DNA from: Clavelina lepadiformis
Lineage: Eukaryota; Chordata; Ascidiacea; Aplousobranchia; Clavelinidae
Direction: 5' to 3'
Assembly (NCBI RefSeq): GCF_947623445.1
Contig: NC_135244.1
Coordinates: forward strand, 7,192,001 to 7,256,000
Length of the DNA: 64,000 nucleotides
Shown: in pieces, positions 26,438-40,700 of the stretch
Numbering within the stretch: position 1 is the first letter of the stretch
Layout: the number at the start of each line of letters is the position of its first letter
Notes under the pieces: model-generated
Told to the model about the DNA's origin: nothing
The model's database searches: none
Seen by the model: the letters and a program-made list of their open reading frames with translations, nothing else
Program-made: the position numbers and the translations under genes

Positions 26438-29400
26438 CTTTTACATAAGCTTATATTCTGTAAGAAAATGGACAAAATATCGTATTCAAGTCATAATTAA
26501 ACCTATTAAACGAACTTGCAACGTAAAAGATTTTAACTTTGAAAAACATAAAAACCCTCCTTTTGCAAAAACGCTCTTACAAAAGGCAAAGCAAAGCCAT
26601 TTCTATTTACCAATTTATAGGCTCTTTTAAAACATCTTTCAACCCATAATATATAGCTTAGCCACCTGTTTCTCTCAAAAACATCTCAAGAGTTATTACC
26701 TCAGCAATGCCGCAAAATCAGAATCACTCGTATTTAAAGTGGTGGCTGTCTGTTGAAAACAGAACATTTTTTTCTTCTTACAGTTAGCAGAAAAAAATGC
26801 ACGTTTTTCATCTCTTCAGAGTTTTTTCAGCGGGTTTTATTATCAGGCCGATTCCTAAGGCGATTAACGTCATGCAAGCTCATCGTCGAAAACATTTTTA
26901 AGTTTGTCACGAAATCCGCAAGTTGATTAGCATTCTGGTCGGTGGCCCACCTAAAACTTGACATATTCAAAATATTTTTGTAATATCGTCAACAGTAGTT
27001 GAACAAAATATTAGCACGAGTTAAAATCTCAATAACGGTTTTACGTAAGTAATATGCATAAACAACAAAGAATTCGCCCTACAAACACATTTCTCCTATT
27101 AAAGCATGTTTAAACATTAACTGCTACCACTGTTATTGCTATAGGTGTTGTCTACCGCATACAGAAATTATAAATTTCATGACAAAACAGAAACGTTTAG
27201 AAAATGATGGAACTCAAAGATTTGATTTTAATACCCTGCGTGATTAATCAAACTTGTTTATGTTTTTCAATACAACAGCAGAAAAGAGAGCTCAATGATA
27301 CTTTTGTAGCGAAGAAATTCAGTTGGTCGCTAAACACTCAAATACTAACTGATACAACATCTAACTCAACTACGGTAAGTTTATCACAAATACAAATAAC
27401 GCATGCTAGTAATTTCGCTCAGGATCTGATGTCTATCGTTCAGTCTAAAATACTCCGACTGATTTGAAACAAGCTACTAAAGTCGAACTATAATAGTATA
27501 GATAAGTGAAAGGTTCTGGTTGAAAAAGGTGAAAGGAAACTTGTAGTGAAGCGAATTCGGGTTTAAAATTCTTGTTAAAAGAAGCTTCACTCTAACTTTA
27601 CCGACCTTAAAAATTGACGACGTACCGTATTATTGCGCACAATAGCATTAATAGCGATAACTATCCAGGTTTTGTATCAATGCAATTGTGACCTTGCCAC
27701 ACTTTTCCAGTCTTTTTTGCAAATGGTAAAAACAGTGTTCTGGCTTAACAGTTTCAGATTTTTTCATGATTTCATCCCAATGAAGCCTGTTACTTTTAAT
27801 TGGAAAAAGTGTTCGAAGTTGAGATGAAGCCAATTTTTGCCCAAAGCCAAGTCAAGTGGTGTATCTATTTGACCCGAGTCATCCTAAGTTAGGGTTAAAG
27901 CCAATTAAGTCAAGGTTATTAGGTTCATAAAGTTTGCTAATGTCAAAATAAGCGTTGGGTTAAATTGGTTTAAAGCGGTCTAAAATTAAATTTGGTTTGT
28001 AATTTATTTCAAATAACTATGTAATTTTTGGGAATATTTTTCCTTTCTGTTATACCTAAAGCAGAAATTTATGGCTATCACCTCTATCATAATGCGACTT
28101 CATTATTACAATTACCTCGGGCTAATGTTATGTAAAATTGTAAATGCAACTTGAGTCGACTCGAGTATGGAACCAAAACCTTACAAATCTCAACGCCGAA
28201 ATAAGTCAAACTCCGTAATTAGGATATTAGTTAGACATTTTCAGCAATATCTCTAACTTACTGCAGAACTATTTGCTCAAATAAATCCAAACTATCAAAA
28301 CTATTCGAAAACTTTGAAATTATCGACAAAATTTTATTTTAAACTGTTATATGACTTAATTGTGTAGTGGAGTTATTTCGATGAAAGTATATGGATGTGT
28401 TCCTTTCAAGTCTTTATAACACTATGGCTTGTGTTTCCACACTTTTTTAACACTGCAATCATTGTTCGACTTCTTCGAATTATTCCTACGGTACATACTG
28501 TTCGTGATATGATACGCAGAGTGATTAATCCCGTGTTGCCACTGTTATGATATTTTGATATTTGCATGTTGGCTGTTTCCGTTGCTTTGATTGGTCAGCG
28601 ACACTACTTTAAAGCAAACAGATAAAATTCAATGATCATGTAGGGAACACTGTGTATGACACCTTTTTCAAGTAGGAAAATGGAAAAATGTAGATCTAAC
28701 TGTCTAGAATCACTGAAATGCTTTTACACTACTAATTATTATTAGGGGAGATAAAATTCACAATATTTGGGTCGTACCCTGCAATATCATTCGATTAATT
28801 ATTATAGACTTGTTTGGCGTCTCCAGCCAACTGCATATACGGTTAAATGTAAAGTTGCTAATATATGGAGGGTTTGATATTTTATAAGAAGATTAACTTA
28901 AATCGGTTTAAACATGTTGAACGTGCAAAATTTCAAAGTAAAAAATGTGGCTTAAATTGCAAAAACCAACAATGTATAGTTAAACTCAAGCAGCCCGATC
29001 AGACGGTACCGGCTTCTGCAAGGCACCTTTACTCTGGCTGAATGAAAGCAAATATCTGACTCGTATTCATTTTTTCGTTCTTGGATTAATACTAATCCTT
29101 AAAGAGAAGCAAAATTCATTAGTCTTGCCTGGGATTTGGTAGAGTAAACTTCAGCGTGATTTTGCTACAAAGCAAATAATAAATTTTAATGTTTCATATA
29201 GATTAAATGCTTGCGTAAATGCTGCAGACCGTTCTTATAGCCTTTGCATGAATCTAAACAGTGCAACATTTTCTGTGGAAAAAGTTTGTAAAAAATTAAA
29301 ACAAGTAAAATGTTACTGGTTGCAAACTTTTTTAAAAATTCTTATTCACCTCTTTGTATATGCTGTCCATTAATTTATATGCGCCCATATTCTTAAATTG

Positions 29401-31126
29401 CATATAAGTAAGCTTTACGGAAAATTTGAAAAATTCAATCATTCTTAGAAATCATTTGCTGTCGGTTTCACTAACATTAAACCTTGTAAATGAAAAGCAT
29501 TTTGTTATTGACAAAACCAGCCAGCAAGCAAGCAACGATAGCAAGCAAATAACATGACCATCAATACAGCGCAATTTTCTCAATATCAACTTTGTTTTAT
29601 TATTTTTTTTCTAAACAAACAAAAATAGAATAGAGCTACACCACGCTGTATATTAACTAAATTTATAGTTTAAGCTTTAGCAGTAATTGCCAGTACTGTA
29701 TAAATAAAACCGGTAATCTAGGCTATATAAAGAAAAGTTTAAGTTCCAGGAATAACGTCGCACGATGCTGTTAACTGGGCCAGGTTGGTTAAGTACGTCT
29801 GAGACATAAGGATTTAGGCTTAAAAAGATGCTATATATAGATCTCAGATGTGTACAACTTTTCAAAGTCCCTATTAATCAAAAATATTTTGGACGTATTT
29901 GCTCGTTGTATTAACTTCCTTTATCCTTAGTAATGAAATCATTAATTGTCAGTAGAACGTGATTTAAACTGATATCTAAAAGCATGATAGCAGTAGGCTA
30001 TAGGGCGTGATTACAACTGCTATTGTGCTTATAAACATTTGAAAAATTTCGTGTAGAAATAGGTTGTTGATTTCGTGGTTTTAAAGATATGATGATCCAC
30101 GATGCGGCTTGTTATCAAAACACGAAGAAACAATTTTGCGTTGGTGGGGGAATTCCTAGTCTTTTTTGGCTAGGTTTTGATTTAGAAGAATGTAAATAAT
30201 AAGGATTGGGTTTGAATAAAAATATAGAGAAAAAATGAAAACCAATTAGGTGAAAAATTAAGTATTTTCACCTTGATGCGATTTTTTTAAAAAAAACAAA
30301 TAAAAATGACAAAGTGGAAAATTTATTGAGCGTTTTCAAGCGGTTAAACTTAAGCAAACTACGTTTTATTCTCAGTCAATTTAATCTTAGACTCATAGTC
30401 ATCTCCAGTATTTTTCAAGGTATTTTGAGGAATCGAAACAGTGTCTTAATTTTTGTCAACAGTCTATCAAAAATTATACTGCTGCAGCTGCAGCAGAAAA
30501 TTAGCAGTTATTCTGTGATTTCTCAACATTTTTCAGCCAAAACCCAACTTTAAAACACTTGGTCACATCGTCTAAAATATTCATAAGGTGTCTGTTTTAG
30601 CGTTGCGTGATATGTACAAGCCTTGTAAATTATGTAGCTTATTGTGTTTGCTGATTGGATAAAAGCACTAACTTACTGGAAATTATTCTTCACGGCCTAA
30701 GCAACTCTGAAGCTGTAGTGTTTATTCTGTGATTACTGATTACTCACAATACATTTTTAATTTGTTGAAACGGTTTTCAACCGTTTTCAGCGGTTTTTAA
30801 TTTGTTGAAGCGGTTTTCAACCCATGATATCAGGTTGGGTGCAAGTAAAAAATTCACTTATTCGTTTTGTTGCATGTCCGGGTACAGCGGTTTAAGGCGA
30901 ACCGAATGAAAAAAACGAAAGCGAGAATTGCGGTAGGCTATTATACTCATTGTATTAACCATAAAAGTTACTGGAAGTAATACATCAAGTATAGGCCTAT
31001 ACATTAAGCAATACAAAGCGGCGCAAATAAATTTTGGTAAAACGATGCTTATACCAAATGGCAACATTTACAGCAATAGTCTACACGGACTGTTTTTCCG
31101 AATTCTTATCAAAGAGGCCCATGCGC
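26438..31126. other. Intergenic region between the two kringle genes
   Basis: AT-rich. No spliced model or protein family was recognised in the frames on either strand. It includes a diffuse ACTCGAG/AAGTCAAG-type repeat at about 27830-28180 and a short repeated GCGGTTTTCAACC motif near 30765-30825. The promoter of the kringle/YWTD gene should lie just right of 26437. Confidence 0.5.
27830..28180. repeat. Diffuse AAGTCAAG/ACTCGAGT repeat
   Basis: Words such as AAGCCAAGTCAAGTGG, GACCCGAGTCATCC and CTTGAGTCGACTCGAGTATG resemble the tract at 17440-17580. Edges are not defined. It may be a decayed MITE. Confidence 0.35.
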
Positions 31127-32513
<1,387 letters not shown>

Positions 32514-34705
32514 GGCTTATTATTTTTATTGTTAAAAAGAAGATGGTTCTGGTAGAATAAACTGGTATAGGCCTATCCACAGTTCAACAAAAATTATGTT
32601 TATATTTCAATATTAGCATACTAAAGCTTCACCGTTTCTTTTCTTGTACGAAGATCACGACTGTAAGCTTAAAATAACTAGACTACTCCTTGTGTGTCCG
32701 CTATGAGACATGTCCATAACGCATACAAAAAATTATTTGAACCTTCCAGAGATCGGTTGTTTTCTTTATATGTTCGGAAAACAAGTTTTGATTCCTCCAG
32801 TTACGTCATCGAACTTGTATAACATTAATCACGGATTTAGTTTCACCGTATCGCTTTTGACGTATTGGTTGATATAGACGTAGGCGTTTGCGAATTTGTT
32901 TTACTGATGATTTCTCATCTACAAAGCTTTGAAAGTTGCTGTGATTTTCTCAAAACCTACGACTTGGTTCGAGTTTGCGTCATTAAAGTAGACGTCATCA
33001 CAAAATGATTTGAATACATTGTTTCTGATTTTCTCTTTGCGCAAGAAAAAACAATGATATTACGCGGTATATTGCTTGTTTGAGGTCTTAACCTGCAGTT
33101 TTGGCTTCTTGCTGTAAGCAAAACAAAAAATGATAAGCTTTTATTGTCCTACTTTTTCGACAAATGTCTTCAAACCTATGTTGGCTTGTGACACATGCTG
33201 GCTTATCATGAAACTCCTGTCAAGGGCAAACTGCTCGAGCTTCCTAATGTTGTTTACTGGCCTCAATAATGTATATAGCTCCACAGAACACTGAACTGAA
33301 GTAAACACGATCACGTGAAACAAACAAGTCCAACGTCTGTTGCAATATGGATTTTGAAGTCATAATTGATGTCAAAGAACTTGATGCCTAAGGCTGTTAC
33401 AGCTAAGGTTTGGACTACAAATACATGGTTTTAATCAACGCACATGTTAAAATCTTAAGATCGTTCACCAGGAATGAGAAAACTTAAATCTATCTGTTTT
33501 ATATAATACTTAAAAATATTTTTTAAGAAAAGCGTTTTTCTTGTTATAGGCTATGCTGCATAACTTGTCAACATTTATTTCCCACACAAGTGTTTCGTTT
33601 GAAACAAGCACAATGCTGAAGATTTGGCCATATCTGATAAAAAATTACTGTCACAATTCGATATTGAAGTCACAATGCTTTTCGATCAAGCACAGAAAAA
33701 AGAAAACGCAAATGCAATTCAACTTCATACATTTACAGGAAAAATGAGCAAATTTCGCAAAAAAACATGCCGACCCTAGTCGAAAACAATAGGTGGGGAC
33801 TGAAAATGACATATTTAAATCTAGTTTGGAAAACGTCGATAACATTTATTCTGTTATCAATCCCTCAACTGCGCCAAGACAATTAAAGTGTAGGAAATGC
33901 ATAAAACGCGGAAAACTTAATAACCAATCAGCGAGAAAAAAAATTGCGGACAAGCGCGCTACATTTTGATATAAAAGATAACAAACGACATAAAAACGTA
34001 TAAATGACTATTAAACTACGTTTACAGCAAAAAAACTGGCGGAAAGCGGTTGCAGCAGGAAGTACCGTAACATTTCAATAGCGTCAACGATTGACAACGT
34101 GATTCGTTGAAAAAAATTTCTGTTGTATCATGATTTTAAAAAAATACCACAATTATCGAATACAACAACTGTGCACAAAGTTTTTAAAAATGTTTAAAAC
34201 ATTAATCAATTTAGAAAAACAATAATTAAAATTTCATCAAACCAATAGCACAAACAAAATATGCTTGAGTTAATCAACCCATCAAAGCATACAAAATTAC
34301 TTCTATCAGCAATTACTCACTACATAACAGTTCATTGCAGATAAAGCAATTGATTAATTTAATTATTTTCACAACTGACAAAACAAGTATGTCACAATGA
34401 CAAGGTTTATATGTAAACTTTGCAAGTGTTCAACCGCCAGTTTTAAATTTACCAACCATAGGCAATTGATGTGCACACCATTTAGTTCTACACGGCACAA
34501 AACTGAATGAATGTTACATATATATTGTATTTACAAAAAGGTCTTTTAAGAGATTTTGCTTGATCCCGAGGCATCAACCAATTAACAGTATTTCAACGTT
34601 TGCGCTAAAACGTCCATCTCGGCAGCAAAGCAAAATTATTGCGGGAATATCACTTCGAGATGACGGCAGAAGTAATAATACTGGCCACGTGCTACTTTAC
34701 GGTCA
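32514..34705. other. Intergenic region, no gene recognised
   Basis: This lies between the start of the double-kringle gene and the stop of the Ig membrane gene. It must contain the former's promoter and the latter's 3' UTR, but no clear polyadenylation signal or core promoter was identified. It is AT-rich, and the frames present show no family resemblance. Confidence 0.5.
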
Positions 34706-37700
34706 TCACACTATTCTGGCAGGCTGGTAGCCACGCTGATCGTAACCATAGTTACGGTCATCGTCATCAAATTCGCTTCCGTAGCTCGGGTTGCGATTAC
34801 GATCATCGTAATACTGCTGATTGTAGTTTTGGTCGTTGTAGCCATGTTGTTGGCCATCGTACTGGGTATTGGAGTTGTAGCGATCGTCGTAGCGTTGTTG
34901 GTCATAGTATCGGTCGTCATAGCTACGGTCGTTGTAATTGTTGGCACCGCCACCGTGTTGGCGATCGTCACGGTAGTTGTCAGCGGCGTTGCCGTCGTAA
35001 CTGTCAAGTAATTTTATCGTCAGTAAGCGGAATATTCAAACGTTGGAATATTGGATGCAACATGCATGAATAGTTGGATACAAGAAAGAACTCAAAAATT
35101 GCGATGATACATGCAAAACAAAGCAAGCAATAATACTTGGAAGATCATGATCTTAATATCACAAGTTATATTCCATATCATATATGGAATTGAAGAAGAT
35201 GAATATATAAAGAAATGAATGAAAGATGTAGTCACCCATGCAACGTATGCTATCTACATCAACCTACTTGTAACGTTGATCAGGAATAATGTGCTGGTAG
35301 TAATTGCGATTGTCAAAAGCATTTGATTTTCCACCTGGTCTGAATTATTCAATCGAAATATTTAATTAAAGGGATTGGAACAACTTAATTTTGCAAATCT
35401 TAAATCGTTTTCTCCATCTGCGCCCGTTACCGTTCTTTTGAAAAATAATTTTTAATCTAAGCATGATTCACTGCAGCAAGGGAATAAATGAAAATCAATG
35501 CTGTAGAAAAAGCAATGACAAACGAAAAAGAAAACTCACCACTTTCTACACTACTGATTATTCTAACTCTAACAAAGTCAAGCGCGGACACTTCCGCCCT
35601 GCCCCATACATATCATGTCGAATCACAATGATGTATGCAACATGCAAGAGGAGTATAATGAACACGAAAGAAATAATGACTCAAAACCACTCCAACCACC
35701 ACACCGTTAATGCTAACCAATATAATCATTATATAAAAGGTTAAACAGTGGTGATTTCATTAAACACAAAAAACAAGAAAAAGAAGTTTGTTGATTCATT
35801 TACAGAATAGATCACTATATGTTACAAGCTTACCGGTCATTTCTGCGGTCCACCGTGTCATCCATGTATGGGTATGAGTCTTGATCATTGGGACGTTCCT
35901 GTGAAAACAGAACATGTTTGACTGATGCCTTTGAAACGGAAATTTACATTCAGCAAAATGATACAAACTAGTATTCTAACAAATATCCAGGTCTCCGATT
36001 CATCAGGGAAGCTTCAAAACTATCCATCACCGTCCGTTACAATTACAATTTAAGCAAATAACTTTTAATTAATAATCATTTGTCAAAAAAACGTTGAATC
36101 TATTAACTTGACAGCAATCAAAAGAACATAACACAAAACCAACATCATCAACAAGATGTTATAACATGTTGGGGGTAGTAAATGAACCGAACTGTGAAAC
36201 ATAAAAAACATACCCTGGATCCATACTGATTGTGGGCATTACGAAGATCATCTTGGGATGAATACTGTGGAGGTAGGTCAACATGAAGTCCTTCACGTGT
36301 AGTGTTGAGCTGATCACGTGAATGGGCCAAGTTGTCCCAGCTTTTGTTTAAAACTTCAATGTGATCAGCAACCTGAAATAATTTTCAATATGTTTATTTC
36401 TGGTAATAATAATAACGATAACCTCGTAAATACAACCAGCTTTCATCTTACAAAATGCGTCATATATCATAACCAATTTGAATATTGTTTGTGGTTCCAT
36501 GTTTAATACCACATCAAATAAAAAAATTCACACTCCACAAGCTGTAATGATTCATGTGAACGCGCCAACCATGATTGCAATTTGTAAATAATATAAAACA
36601 AATGACTAAACTAAAATATATTGATCAAATCATTTGACTAATTGTCAATTCGAATTTGTCATAACCACCTACGACAGAGTGATAGTTTGACAAACCAGTT
36701 GATTACGTACACACCACACAGATGTATTGCTTAACTAATATTTTCTTGCTAAATAACCAATATTTTTGGGGAACATGGTTCACGTTGGTAAATGGTAAAC
36801 ACTCTGAAATGAGTTAAAAGCAGCAAGAAACTTAACAGAAGAATGAGAACAGTAACCTACTATTCGACGTTGGTTGCGCTACTCGTGTTAGTGCTGCTAA
36901 CCACTCCAACAAATTAGTAAATGTCATTTAAAAGTGGTGTGCTAACTTCATCTCACAATGTACACTACCACCAGTTACCAACTCCGAGAATTTTATACGT
37001 TGCTAAGAGCAAAATGTTAAGCGTAGATTAATGCACGCCACACCAAAGACTTCTGCAAATGCGACGTTATATCTACGGAGTTACACGCTGAATGTAGACA
37101 TGCATTAAGCATCTAGCGTCTAATTCAATGAGAATAACTCTTTAGCATAACAGCGTGGTTTAAATTTATGATAAAATTACCGGAATTTAGGCGATTAAAA
37201 CCACCAAACGTTCAATATTAACAACTGGATAATTTAGTAATAACAACCAGCTTAAGCAATCTGTTGGGAAATTTAATGGCACGAAAACAGCAAACAGTTG
37301 GTATCTATAACAAACGATGTATATTACATGAAATTATGCATAATCATTCGTGTGACAGACACACTGGCAAACATGCACGATGGGCAAAGACAAAATTTTG
37401 TCTCTTCACAAAAACTATTTCTTCTTACTACATAGAGCATGCGTGAAACATCTTACCAATATTCCACATACCTCATCGCCATACTGAAGAAATAATAGCA
37501 CATTAAACTAGATGCTTTACAAGTTACAACGAAGCTATATATGAGCTATATAATGCCTAGTTTGTCATGGTCATGGTTTTAAAGGAAACGAGAGCTTGCC
37601 CTGTCTGAAACAGTGAGGGGCAAATCCAAAAACAAGTTGACCTTAAAATCAAAGGGTAGTTGTCAGTAAACATTCTGGTGAAAAGATTTTTTAATTATAT

Positions 37701-40700
37701 ATAGTAGGCAGTTATTGCCAAAATTGTACCACAAATTTGGCCTTCTGTTATGATGACAAACATGGCGGTCTTTATGACGTCACAATTTAAAAACAACATG
37801 CCTGATGACTGGGGTTTGGATCAGGTATGGCAGGCTAGCTAACGCGTTTTGGATGGAATACGTCTCCATAGGCACATGATTAGTAGCAGGTAATGTTTAT
37901 TTTCAGCATAGGAGTGTCACAGATGACAATACATAAACTGATAAAGTATTCGTGTTTTTACAGCAGTTGCCGGTACCGGACTACGCTAGAGCCAACAGCC
38001 TAGAGCCCTAGACTGAACTGTACTGTAGGTTAGAATTTACATTAACCAGTAGCCTACAAATACACCTACAGTAAGCTAGTTTAGGCTTATTTAACGCAAA
38101 ATGTTCCTGTTATACACTTAATTATACATACTACTCTTTGCTTGTCTGTCACAGGGAACATTCTATTCACACTTAATCTAAATATCCCAGTCATCCTTAC
38201 TATTTCAGTTAGTGTGACGTAATAAGAACCGTCATTCTCGTCATAATTAAGCGACGAATTAGCGTTTTTTGCTACTTTTTCATGGTAATAACTGATAACT
38301 ACTCATTGATTTAAGGCCAACTTGTTTTTGGATTTACCCCTCACTTTAAATAAAACCAAAAAACAGTGAAGGACTAAATTACTTTCATGTCAGACGACAC
38401 ATTGGGCGAGCTTGCAATGATCTAATGCTATATCTAACAGAATTTATTCTTTAACCTAGTTTAACAGGTCTGGAGCACTGCAATACGAATATTTTTTCAA
38501 CATAAACAATGCAATTGGAAGAAAATAGGTGATACTTAAAGTTATTTGCAATGTAACTCAACTTAAGCAACAATTCACAATAAAGTGTTGTGAAAATGAC
38601 GACGATGAATAAGAACAATTTAAGAATATTGCTGACCTTGTCAATTTCTTCCCTTGAAGCTCTGCGATTGAGACTTGAGTCTGCGTAGAGATTTTCACGA
38701 GAAAGCGGTTTATTTAATGGCACAAGCATAACACTGTTGCGATCCGGTGGACCTCCATATTTTTCTTCAACCAAATGCTCGAGAGAATAAGACCTAAAAA
38801 AACAGTAAAATAAATACTTGTTATATCAGGCATACCTCATTAAATTAAGGTAATTGCAAAATACGCAAAAATAGTAAAAATAAAGTTGAGAAAAAGAGAA
38901 TAAATACACATACTGTACTGCTAAAGCACAAATGATAGGTCTCTATTCTAGTATTGTATGTAAAAGCATGCTTAATTGATTACCACAGAAGTAGATAAAC
39001 CGTTGATAGATAGATATTTGCCAGATCAGCCATTTGGCAAGCACTTACCTTCCCATGCTGCTCTTCTTAGTGCCGCTGTATTCACTCGATGGTCTGGCTG
39101 CTTCCCTACCATCAGGTGTCCTCATTGAGTTGAACTCCAACAAGCTTGGTTGTGAATGACTTGCACCAGATGCAGTAACAATAGGTTTGTTATACTTTGA
39201 TGCACTAAAAATGAATAATTTAATTTGAGACGATGCATGGAAATAGAAAAATTTCAAAGAATACAGTGAGTACTAATTCTACAATGATATGGGAGACGTG
39301 TGTAATTAATTATTTATTTCCAAGTGTGCACTTCTAAAATGCTTGTTTTCATAGCATTTTTATAGAGATCAAACTTGAAAATATGAATCCAAAAAAGTAG
39401 AATAAACGTTTACAGAAACCCTGGATCAGCACTTCAACAGCGGCCGTTCAGAGGCAAACGACCAGTCGGCAAACTGACCATAACGTCTATAACGTAAACG
39501 TAAATAGTAAAATAAACAAGGGTCGGTGTGCACATTCTATCGAGATGATCGACACTGATGATGCCTATAGCTGTATAGGCGAAATATATTTCTGTGTTAG
39601 ATCGTGCAAACCAACCTTGGTTTATTTCAGTTTTTCCGTAAAAGTAGAAAATAAATGCAAAACCTTTTGTTTTTCTTTGCATTATATCCTGCTCCCTTCT
39701 TTTTGCGCTTGCAATAACAACAGATGGCAATGATTGTAACAATTATTAGCAAAACAACGGAACCTGCTATGATTAACCAAATCCATAATTCCAATCCCGC
39801 GAAAGTTATGGGTGGTTCTGAAAAATGTGAACAATGTGATAATAACAAACTGTCTGGGTTTGTTAAATTTGTAAGCTTTTAATAAATAATGATAGAAAAC
39901 CTATAAAGACATATTGGCATGAACAACAGCGACAGTGAGACAAGAACCACTCAAAACTCAGCAGTTAACAATGCTACCATGTAACCCATTATAACAAATA
40001 ACACTTTCTAAAAGAAAGAGCTTGTAGGAAAAGATTTCAAACATACGTCAAATATAAACAACACTTACTTCCATTTGGCCATCTGAGGTCGTCAACCAAA
40101 ATACGAGCAACAGCAGGATCAGGAATCCCATTATCGGCAGTACATTCAAACCACTGGGTGCCTGGGAGATCGTATAGGTCTGACATCAGCAACTCTGGTC
40201 CCTCAGAATCTATGTCTCCCGGTAATACCTGTAGCAATAACACACTGTTACTGTATATATAGCCTCATGGTGATGTATGGAAACTTTTGGTTCTTGTTGG
40301 GTATATTTACTATCAACAACTTTAAACAAGTACATAGGGAGGTAATACACAGCTACAACTCCCAGCGATATCAACTAAATCCCAAAACTTAGTTTAGTTC
40401 GTTTTAAATTACTAAAATATTAACAAATAAAATCATCTGTTATAAATGTTAATTTAGTAGGCAAGGTTTTTTCCCAAGATTAGTGTCACATGACAGTGAA
40501 GTAAGCAAATTTCAAACATTTCCTTTCAATTCATTAAGTGGATAGTATTTTGCCTGATGATATTACCTGTATTAAAGTTGTGTGATATTTTTGTGAACAG
40601 ACAAACCTTCCACTAAAAAACTTACCCATGTATAAGAAGGTGCTGGATATCCATCAGCTTCACAATATACATATAACGATGTTGTATTGGCCCAAATACG

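Noticed and set aside
34711..35007. Thr/Ala/Ile-rich minus frame and Val/Ile/Ala-rich plus frame over the last Ig-gene exon
   Set aside because: They are other-frame readings of the repetitive YDDR/YNDQ codons in exon 34706-35000. The true frame is fixed by phase with the preceding exon.
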